Under the pieces are notes generated by a model that was given only the letters and a program-made list of their open reading frames with translations, had not been told where the DNA came from and ran no database searches. From Ignavibacteria bacterium (GTDB taxonomy: Bacteria; Bacteroidota; Ignavibacteria; Tepidaquicellales; Tepidaquicellaceae), in assembly GCA_018058125.1 (NCBI GenBank), contig JAGPCH010000152.1, positions 1-5,144 of the forward strand: DNA of 5,144 nt, in the 5' to 3' direction. The translations under genes were made by a program, and so were the position numbers. Shown here piece after piece: positions 1 through 5,144 of this stretch. Each line of letters starts with the position of its first letter. Position 1 is the first letter of the stretch.

Positions 1-438
1 TGTCTTATAACCAATTGTTCCGATCAAGCCGGTTTTAAATCCTGCCTCTTCCAATAGAAATCTTGTAAGACAGGCTGTCGTGGTCTTTCCGTTTGTACCC
101 GTAATCCCGATCAGTTTGATCCTGGATGAAGCATTATTGTAAAAGATCCCGCTTATAAGTGCCATGAGTTTTCTGATACTGCTAACTTTTATGACAGGCA
201 CCTCAAACTCTTTTGCATTTTCTGAATCAGTGAAGATCAGATTTGCTCCCAAGCTGATAGCATCTTTTATATAACTGCTTCCGTCTTCCTTCATTCCCTT
301 TATTGCAAAAAAAATATTCCCTTTTTCTACTTTACGAGAGTCATATGTTATGCCGGTGACTTTGAAATCTCTGATACTGTGTATGTCAATATCATAATTT
401 TTTAATTCATCCAGGTATATGATCTCAGATATCATCAT
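1..438 (-). CDS. murE: MurE, UDP-MurNAc-tripeptide synthetase, N-terminal part (cut by window edge)
   Basis: This is the first 146 codons of a Mur ligase; the rest lies beyond position 1. MurE is a cytoplasmic ATP-dependent enzyme that adds the third residue (meso-diaminopimelate or L-lysine, depending on the organism) to UDP-MurNAc-L-Ala-D-Glu. Visible signs are the N-terminal substrate-domain motif DSRKV (residues 33-37) followed by GNIFFAIKG (40-48), the DG...A...GA pattern near residues 52-65, and the ATP-binding P-loop GITGTNGKTTT (111-121). After the P-loop comes GLIGTIGY (137-144), which favours MurE over MurF or MurC. The start is well bounded: tandem ATG ATG codons at 438-433 directly follow an in-frame TAG (441-439), so initiation is at one of these two. 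No Shine-Dalgarno sequence is present. The gene begins 18 nt after the ftsI stop. The part that sets amino-acid specificity is outside the window, so the third residue cannot be predicted. Confidence 0.93.
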   Translation of the reverse strand, partial: MMISEIIYLDELKNYDIDIHSIRDFKVTGITYDSRKVEKGNIFFAIKGMKEDGSSYIKDAISLGANLIFTDSENAKEFEVPVIKVSSIRKLMALISGIFYNNASSRIKLIGITGTNGKTTTACLTRFLLEEAGFKTGLIGTIGYKT

Positions 439-456
439 CTATTTAAAAATTAAGTT

Positions 457-2646
457 CTAATTATTCTTACAGTATATAATTATTTTTGATTTTGGTAACA
501 GTTTCGTTCCTGCCTTTGGAGACTGATCAATTATTTTTCCGCTTCCGTTTATATCAGCATCAAAACCGGCTGAAATAAGTACGTTTATTGCTCTCCTTAA
601 ACTCAGATTTGAAATATCCGGAGTGATCAGCATTCTTTCCTCAACTGTATTTCTCTCTTTTACAACCAGTTTTATCTTTATTTCGCTTTTATCTCTGAAT
701 ATTTCATTTGGCATCGGGAACTGAGAATCAATAATTTTTGAATCTCCCGTTGTTTTTTTATTTTCAGTATCGACTGTTTCAAAACTTAAATTGTTCTCTT
801 TTAATATTTCTACAGCATCTTCATATCTTATATTCAAAAGATTCGGAATAAACAGCTTCCTGTCTATCGGCTCGGAATACTCATTCCCCGATCCATGATT
901 CATATCTCCTGTGTAATTTACATTTACAAAACTCTTACCCGTAATATCAGATGCCCCGGAAAAGTTAACCAGTTTTGAAGTGATTTTCTGAAATACCGGC
1001 GCTGCTACTTTACCACCATAATATTCACCTGACTTTGGATTATTAATAATAACAGTAATTATAATCTGCGGATCTTCTGCCGGAAAAAATCCTACAAATG
1101 ATGAATTATGTGAATTGTTTGAATACTCTCCTTTTATAATTCTCTGAGATGTTCCTGTCTTCCCAGCAATACTAATTCCTTCCACTTTTGCATCCGTACC
1201 TGTACCCCGCTCTACTACTCCCGTGAAAAGAGATGTCAGAAGTTTGGCAGTGTTTTCGGAAACAACCTGCCTTATCATTGTCGGGCGGCTTTCGAAAACA
1301 TTCATGCCATTAGGCGAGAATTCTCTTTTTACTATATATGACTTCATCATTCTGCCATTGTTTGCTATTGTAGCATATGCATTTGTAAGCTGCATTGAAT
1401 TTATCAGGACTTCATAACCTATCGACATGTAAGGAAGAGTTACTCCCGAAAAATCAAGTGGCCTTTTCAATATGCCCTTGTTTTCTCCCGGCAGCTCTAT
1501 CCCGTTATAGATCCCGATTCCAAAATCCCTGGCATATTTATAAAATTTTTCCGGACCAAGCTTTAACGCAATCTTACTGAAAGCCATGTTGTTTGATTGC
1601 TCAATAGCCTGCTGAAAAGACATACTTGAAGCTCCTTGCTCATCTTTAAATTTTAATCCTTTGACTTCATTGACACTTTCTGTAGCAATAATCGAACTAC
1701 GGTCTTCCAGATTCTCTTCAATTGACGCTGCTGCTGTAATTATCTTAAAAGTTGAACCGGGTTCGAATATATCAGTTATTGCTGCATTTTTCATCCCGCT
1801 TGTATCCGATGTCTGAATCCTGTTAGGGTCAAATGTCGGATACGAACTCATGGCAAGTACTTCACCGGTTTTTACAGATTGAATAATTACTTTTCCTCCG
1901 TCTGCGTTGAATTTTTTAACACCGTCTGCTAATTCCTCCTCCGCAAATCTTTGAATGTTTATATCCAATGTTAAAACGATATTGTTACCGTTTTCAGAAT
2001 CTTTTTTTGGAAATTCCAATGAAGGTCTGTTGTTGCCTCTGCCGTCCCTTTGCATTATCACAAAACCTTCTTTGCCCATCAATTCTTTGTCCATCGAAAG
2101 TTCTATACCCGACTGTCCTTTGTTTTCAATATTTGTAAACCCAAGTACCTGTGATGCCAGACTGCCGTAATTATAAACTCTTTTTGGCTCTTTTAAAACT
2201 ATGATCCCGTTAATTACCATAGTATCCAGCCCTTTTGTATCCTCTGCTTTCACCCCTCTTTCTAGATAAACAAAAGAAGTATTCTGACTTGTCAGTTTGC
2301 TTAAATATTCCTGTCTGCTCTTCCCGAATATTGTTGCAAATATCTGAGCTACTTTTTCCGGTTCATCTGTCATGTTTGGATCTGCAGCAAAAGAATAGTC
2401 AAATGTATTTGATACAAGCACATTCATGTTTCTGTCATAGATCAAACCCCTGTATGGCATAAGAGTGATCTTGTTCTCATACTGCTTTCTTGCTGCGATC
2501 TTGTATTTTTCGGAATCAATTATCTGAATATTTACTAACTTCAGTAAGATCACAACAAAAATTCCTGAAAATAAAAGGAGGAAAAAGTTTATACTTCTCC
2601 TCTGCTTTAAATTTCTGTCCGGACTTTTGTATGATTTGAATTCCAC
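457..2646 (-). CDS. ftsI: FtsI-type penicillin-binding protein (septal transpeptidase) with two C-terminal PASTA domains
   Basis: This 729-residue class B penicillin-binding protein cross-links septal peptidoglycan at the outer face of the inner membrane. It has a short basic cytoplasmic N-terminus, one transmembrane segment (about 19-40), a dimerisation (pedestal) domain opening with RGLIYDRN (66-73), and the transpeptidase domain. All three catalytic motifs are intact: STFK (298-301, nucleophile S298), SNN (351-353) and KTGT (496-499). Two PASTA domains follow, at about 600-661 and 675-727. E. coli FtsI (588 aa) lacks them, and the extra length here is mostly this tail. The start codon is GTG at 2646-2644, 9 nt after the ftsL stop. 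The frame is open only back to that TAG, through the codons ATA TGT AAA, and the next in-frame ATG (residue 74) would delete the membrane anchor. Position after ftsL and before murE favours the division enzyme over an elongation-type PBP2. Confidence 0.95.
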   Translation of the reverse strand: MEFKSYKSPDRNLKQRRSINFFLLLFSGIFVVILLKLVNIQIIDSEKYKIAARKQYENKITLMPYRGLIYDRNMNVLVSNTFDYSFAADPNMTDEPEKVAQIFATIFGKSRQEYLSKLTSQNTSFVYLERGVKAEDTKGLDTMVINGIIVLKEPKRVYNYGSLASQVLGFTNIENKGQSGIELSMDKELMGKEGFVIMQRDGRGNNRPSLEFPKKDSENGNNIVLTLDINIQRFAEEELADGVKKFNADGGKVIIQSVKTGEVLAMSSYPTFDPNRIQTSDTSGMKNAAITDIFEPGSTFKIITAAASIEENLEDRSSIIATESVNEVKGLKFKDEQGASSMSFQQAIEQSNNMAFSKIALKLGPEKFYKYARDFGIGIYNGIELPGENKGILKRPLDFSGVTLPYMSIGYEVLINSMQLTNAYATIANNGRMMKSYIVKREFSPNGMNVFESRPTMIRQVVSENTAKLLTSLFTGVVERGTGTDAKVEGISIAGKTGTSQRIIKGEYSNNSHNSSFVGFFPAEDPQIIITVIINNPKSGEYYGGKVAAPVFQKITSKLVNFSGASDITGKSFVNVNYTGDMNHGSGNEYSEPIDRKLFIPNLLNIRYEDAVEILKENNLSFETVDTENKKTTGDSKIIDSQFPMPNEIFRDKSEIKIKLVVKERNTVEERMLITPDISNLSLRRAINVLISAGFDADINGSGKIIDQSPKAGTKLLPKSKIIIYCKNN

Positions 2647-2655
2647 TTTACATAT

Positions 2656-2973
2656 CTATTTAATCACTTGTTTACTGAGCACAATATTGTTTTTTTCATC
2701 AACTGAATTTTCCTGATAAGTAAGTTCGAACTTATCCTTAGCAAGAGATCTGATTCTTTCGAAGCTGCTTAATCTTTCTACTTCACTTCTTAAAAGATCA
2801 TTTGATTCAACATTCTTTTTAATACTTTCTTTTAACTCATTATTGCCTGATGCAAGCTGGTTTACTTCGATAGAATTATTTATGTATATCACAGTTATCA
2901 ATGCCGTTAGTACAAGCATTATCAGAAAATAAAAAATTGAGATCTTTTTACCGGATTGTCTTTTTGAACTCAT
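2656..2973 (-). CDS. ftsL: FtsL/DivIC-family small bitopic cell-division protein
   Basis: This encodes a 105-residue protein with a basic cytoplasmic tail (SSKRQSGKK), one transmembrane helix (about 11-31), and a predicted periplasmic coiled coil (about 35-75) rich in E, L, K and S. A short region follows with the pattern FERIRSLAKDKFEL (71-84), resembling the conserved 'IE..A...LGM' stretch of FtsL/DivIC proteins. Members of this family form a complex with FtsB/DivIC and FtsQ/DivIB that recruits and activates the FtsW-FtsI synthase. Primary sequence is poorly conserved in the family, so the call rests mainly on topology, size and position between rsmH and ftsI, the usual ftsL place. The ATG start lies 16 nt after the rsmH stop and has no Shine-Dalgarno sequence. 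A DivIC/FtsB-like identity cannot be excluded from sequence alone. Confidence 0.82.
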   Translation of the reverse strand: MSSKRQSGKKISIFYFLIMLVLTALITVIYINNSIEVNQLASGNNELKESIKKNVESNDLLRSEVERLSSFERIRSLAKDKFELTYQENSVDEKNNIVLSKQVIK

Positions 2974-2989
2974 GATTTAATGATTTTAT

Positions 2990-3928
2990 TTAAATGATTT
3001 CAGCAGCTCTCAGCTTCGCGCTTCTTGATCTGCTGTTTGACTTTATCTCTTTTATAGATGGTACCAATGCTTTTTTGGTTAATATTTTTAATAAAGGAGT
3101 TTTCTCTTCATCTCCATAAGGGCTGTCAGACTTGATATACTTCGAGGCGCTCTCTCTGAAAAAATTTTTAACTATTCTGTCTTCAAGAGAATGATATGAA
3201 ACAACTACTATCCTTCCTCCTTTTATTAACACTTCCGCTGAATCCCTTAATACATTTTCAAGATTCTTAAGCTCATTATTTACTTCTATTCTTAATGCCT
3301 GAAATATTTTGGCAAGGAAATCTGTCTGATTTTTTTTGTTCAGGCTGTACTCCGTGTTTACAAGTTCCGTCAGATCATAAGTAGTTTTAAATTTTTTATT
3401 TCTTCTCCTTAATGTTAACGCTTTTACAAGTCTTTCCGAATTTCCGATTTCACCGTAATTTTCAAAAACATTCATTAGCTCTTCTTTAGTATAACTGTTT
3501 AATACTTCGCCTGCCGTTAATGAATCCTTTTTAAATGCCCTCATGTCAAGCTCTGTATCTTTCATAAAACTAAATCCGTCTTCTGCTTTAAGCTGGTATG
3601 ATGATAGTCCAAGATCTAAAACTATTCCCGCTATCGCATTAACTCCAATGTCTTTTAACAGATCTTTCAGATCTCCGAAATTTCCGTTAACAAATTCAAT
3701 GCTGCACTTCAAATCTTTCAGAATGTTCTTCGAAAACTCCAAAGCATTTATATCCTTATCGATCGAAATAACTTTACCTGTACCGGTTAGTTTATCACAT
3801 ATTAATTTTGTATAACCTCCACCGCCTAATGTACCGTCAACCAGTATCTGTTCTTTCAGATCTTTATTGAATAGTAAATCTACTGCTTCATGTGAAAGAA
3901 CAGGGACGTGATAAGTTTCCGTCAGCAT
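2990..3928 (-). CDS. rsmH: RsmH (MraW), 16S rRNA (cytosine1402-N4)-methyltransferase
   Basis: This 312-residue protein matches the family length (E. coli RsmH is 313 aa). RsmH uses S-adenosylmethionine to methylate N4 of C1402 in the decoding centre of 16S rRNA in the 30S subunit. Motifs in order are HVPVL (7-11); the SAM-binding loop DGTLGGGG (31-38); an acidic residue after beta-2 in ISIDKD (54-59); LDLGLSSYQL (104-113); LDMR (127-130); FQALRIEVNNEL (209-220); SYHSLEDRIVK (244-254); and the C-terminal NSRSRSAKLR (298-307). Two normally conserved spots differ: the usual RGFSF is EDGFSF here (116-121), and the residues after DMR are AF where the family usually has M-D/N. The ATG start lies 11 nt after the mraZ stop and lacks a Shine-Dalgarno sequence. 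The N-terminus fits the family, so the start is sound. Confidence 0.96.
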   Translation of the reverse strand: MLTETYHVPVLSHEAVDLLFNKDLKEQILVDGTLGGGGYTKLICDKLTGTGKVISIDKDINALEFSKNILKDLKCSIEFVNGNFGDLKDLLKDIGVNAIAGIVLDLGLSSYQLKAEDGFSFMKDTELDMRAFKKDSLTAGEVLNSYTKEELMNVFENYGEIGNSERLVKALTLRRRNKKFKTTYDLTELVNTEYSLNKKNQTDFLAKIFQALRIEVNNELKNLENVLRDSAEVLIKGGRIVVVSYHSLEDRIVKNFFRESASKYIKSDSPYGDEEKTPLLKILTKKALVPSIKEIKSNSRSRSAKLRAAEII

Positions 3929-3939
3929 ATTTCATTACT

Positions 3940-4395
3940 TTATAATACAGGTGCACTGATTATCTCCGAAACTTTCTCCGCGATCTCTTCATAGCTGCTT
4001 GGCATCGAATTATCATATCTCTCCTTGATCTCAGGATCCCAGATCTCCATCTTATCCAGCTGACCAAGTACTGTAACATCCTTCTTCAGCTTTGCAAACT
4101 GTACCAGCTGCGGGGGAATTAATATTCTGTTTTGAGAATCAAGTTCACATTCATTCACAAAATTTAAAAATTGTCTTATGAAAAATCTCTGATCTGAATT
4201 GAATTGGTTGTATCTGGAAAGTCCTTCCATCACTTTCTTCCACTCATCCTGTGGATAGACCAGCAAACATTCATCCATTCCGCGCGTCAGAATAAGTTTA
4301 TTCTCTGCTTCAGGTTTTATATATTTCCTGAATTTTGCAGGTAAAATTAATCTGGACTTGGCATCTAAACTGCAGATTGAATGTCCTGTAAACAT
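3940..4395 (-). CDS. mraZ: MraZ, transcriptional regulator of the division and cell wall operon
   Basis: This encodes a 151-residue protein made of two SpoVT/AbrB-like halves, each with the DxxxR signature: DAKSR (11-15) followed by LILPAKFR, and DSQNR (86-90) followed by ILIPPQL. MraZ forms ring-shaped oligomers that bind short direct repeats in front of its own gene; in E. coli it represses the dcw operon. The N-terminus MFTGHSICSLD matches the family start MFxGxxxxxLD, and the frame upstream closes at a TAA (4422-4420), so the ATG at 4395 is secure. Both signature loops lack the glycine commonly found before the arginine (usually DxKGR), with S14 and N89 in its place; the D and R are kept. 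It is the first gene of the operon, and suitable target repeats lie about 100 nt upstream (4491-4517). No Shine-Dalgarno sequence precedes it. Confidence 0.96.
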   Translation of the reverse strand: MFTGHSICSLDAKSRLILPAKFRKYIKPEAENKLILTRGMDECLLVYPQDEWKKVMEGLSRYNQFNSDQRFFIRQFLNFVNECELDSQNRILIPPQLVQFAKLKKDVTVLGQLDKMEIWDPEIKERYDNSMPSSYEEIAEKVSEIISAPVL

Positions 4396-4438
4396 TGGAT
4401 GATTTTGGTTGAAAGTTCTTTAAAATAAGTGGAGTTCA

Positions 4439-4492
4439 GTGATGATATTTTTCTTGATACAAATGTGAAAAACTTAATGAAAAATTAATCAC
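4439..4492 (-). other. Possible hairpin in the mraZ 5' leader
   Basis: In the leader RNA, GUGAU (4492-4488) can pair with AUCAC (4443-4439), and AUUUUUC (4485-4479) with GAAAAAU (4453-4447). A 2x3 internal loop separates the two helices and a 25-nt loop closes the structure. G-U pairs could lengthen the base slightly. The 5' arm begins inside the third operator repeat. The inner helix is mostly A-U, so stability is moderate. No ligand-binding fold is recognised, and the pairing could be chance in an A+T-rich leader. Confidence 0.35.
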
Positions 4493-4517
4493 CACTTCCC
4501 CCCACTTTTCCCCACTT
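4491..4517 (-). promoter_or_regulatory. Probable MraZ operator: three direct repeats with 10-bp period
   Basis: Read on the minus strand, AAGTGGG occurs at 4517-4511 and again at 4507-4501, and AAGTGGT at 4497-4491, each copy exactly 10 bp from the next. Known MraZ sites are tandem TGGGN motifs with 5-nt spacers (10-bp period) in E. coli and AAAGTG-type repeats in mycoplasmas; the copies here satisfy both descriptions, although the third has TGGTG. They start just after the promoter -7 element, at about +1 to +27, where a bound protein would block initiation or promoter clearance. That MraZ binds here is inferred from the match and from the adjacent mraZ gene. Confidence 0.82.
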
Positions 4518-4523
4518 TATATA

Positions 4524-4554
4524 CAAAAATACGTAAAATAATATTAATGTCAAA
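4524..4554 (-). promoter_or_regulatory. Bacteroidetes-type promoter of the mraZ operon
   Basis: On the minus strand TTTG (4554-4551) is followed by exactly 19 nt and then TATTTTTG (4531-4524). This matches the TTTG-N19-TAnnTTTG consensus known for the primary sigma factor of Bacteroidetes. The next base is T, fitting the pyrimidine often seen there. Transcription should begin a few bases further on, at about 4517-4520, giving a leader of roughly 120 nt before mraZ. A TTGACA (4553-4548) overlaps the upstream element, but at 17-nt spacing it has only ATTTTT, a poor E. coli-type -10, so the Bacteroidetes reading is preferred. The start point is inferred. Confidence 0.8.
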
Positions 4555-5144
4555 CATTAAATTCAATAAATGTGGGAATATGTTGAAGTGGAGGGATATT
4601 TGGGAAAATCCGGGGTGTGAAATGGGATAGCTCGAACTGAGTTTTTACTGTTATGTTATTGTAAAGCTTTTAATTTTATGGAAAATAAAACCCTGGCAGT
4701 TTAGAAGAGATTTTTAATTGAATATCGGTAAAATATATTTCAACTGAACATACTTTACTTTAAAAATAAATTTGTTTTATATCACATCCCCCAAAACGTT
4801 TGCATTATAATGAAAAAATAATTTTAAAGATTTATTAAATTAGTAAGCTGTTAAAAAATCATAATAAACCATCTCCAGAACCCTTCCCTTTAAAGAAGTT
4901 ATCTTAAAATTTAAGGATTTTTTTAAACTCAGAACCATAGAGAAGCAGAGATTTTAATTTCTAGGTTTCTTTGATTTTCTGTATCTGTGTTTTAAATATT
5001 TTTTATTTTTGAGACAACCTCGAATTGGTAAACACAGGTTGAAGGAAACGTAGAGGTTATTTCGGGAAAGCAAAAATTATCTTTACATATAATTCTTAAT
5101 CAAATTTCTCGATACGTATAAAAATCGTTTTGGACATCTGAAGT
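4555..5144. other. Non-coding region upstream of the operon promoter
   Basis: These 590 nt are strongly A+T-rich and hold no convincing open reading frame on either strand; the ATG-started frames examined run only a few codons. I see no tRNA or rRNA. Contents of note are a G-rich plus-strand stretch at 4571-4627 with several TGGGA/GGGG runs and one AAGTGG core (4586-4591), an 8-bp palindrome AAACGTTT (4794-4801), and an imperfect inverted repeat (4922-4996). A minus-strand frame entering from the right edge ends at a TAA (5098-5096). It could be the tail of a neighbouring gene, but only 15 codons are visible. Confidence 0.6.
4922..4996. repeat. Imperfect inverted repeat with CAGA/AGAG-rich arms
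   Basis: The left arm (about 4922-4952, containing AAACTCAGAACCATAGAG) and the reverse complement of the right arm (about 4963-4996, containing AAAACACAGATACAGAAAA) align with scattered mismatches and short gaps around a spacer of about 10 nt. Sequences rich in ACACAGAG-like units recur between genes in many environmental bacteria, and this looks like a decayed copy of such an element. On the plus strand a T-rich run (4997-5010) follows, so a terminator-like role for a plus-strand transcript is possible, but no plus-strand gene is visible in the window. Confidence 0.45.

Noticed and set aside
1223..3815. Several plus-strand open frames of 61-90 codons (such as 1223-1417, 1395-1580, 1955-2170, 2235-2462 and 3543-3815)
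   Set aside because: They lie opposite ftsI and rsmH, whose minus-strand products carry complete family motifs. The plus-strand translations show no recognisable domain.
4571..4627. Plus-strand TGGGA runs as a second MraZ operator
   Set aside because: The spacings between runs are irregular (16, 12 and 22 nt) and lack the 10-bp period of real MraZ sites. Only the AAGTGG core at 4586 is kept, as a speculative finding.
4806..4811. Plus-strand TATAAT resembling a -10 box
   Set aside because: It has no suitable -35 element and no plus-strand gene downstream, and such hexamers are frequent in A+T-rich DNA.
5016..5058. tRNA-like impression from AATTGGTAA and repeated AACCT/AGGTT stretches
   Set aside because: There is no T-loop GGTTCGA motif, no acceptor stem pairing and no anticodon arm. 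The AACCTC/GAGGTT pairing is only 6 bp across a 31-nt loop.
5071..5104. Second TTTG...TAATTTTTG arrangement on the minus strand
   Set aside because: The downstream element has one base too many for TAnnTTTG, the spacing is off, and no gene begins nearby.
5096..5144. Minus-strand frame entering at the right edge and ending in TAA (15 codons, including an ATG at 5137)
   Set aside because: It is too short to identify, and a frame this long is expected by chance. It is mentioned only as a possible tail of a neighbouring gene.

Overview
This window is the 5' end of a division and cell wall (dcw) operon, read entirely on the minus strand, with its promoter and regulatory leader. In transcription order it holds mraZ (4395-3940), rsmH (3928-2990), an ftsL-like gene (2973-2656), ftsI (2646-457) and the first 146 codons of murE (438 to the window edge at 1). 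Gaps between genes are 11, 16, 9 and 18 nt. I see no terminator or internal promoter between them, so they are almost certainly co-transcribed.

The organism is probably a low-G+C member of the Bacteroidota/Ignavibacteriota (FCB) group. Three things point there. A promoter upstream of mraZ fits the Bacteroidetes-type consensus TTTG-N19-TAnnTTTG exactly. None of the five start codons is preceded by a Shine-Dalgarno sequence. The ftsI product has a C-terminal PASTA extension. This assignment is inferred from sequence style and no species is claimed.

The genes work together as follows. MraZ is the operon's DNA-binding autoregulator. RsmH methylates 16S rRNA. FtsL and FtsI are membrane components of the division machine, FtsI being the septal transpeptidase. 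MurE adds the third amino acid to the peptidoglycan precursor. The regulatory region is the most informative part. Three AAGTGG(G/T) repeats at exact 10-bp spacing lie directly downstream of the promoter -7 element, where a MraZ operator would be expected. The roughly 120-nt leader that follows can fold into a hairpin whose 5' arm touches the last repeat.

The right-hand 590 nt (4555-5144) has no convincing gene. It is A+T-rich and holds one imperfect inverted repeat with CAGA/AGAG-rich arms. I found no undescribed biological system here. The genes are a conserved core cluster, and the points worth following are regulatory.
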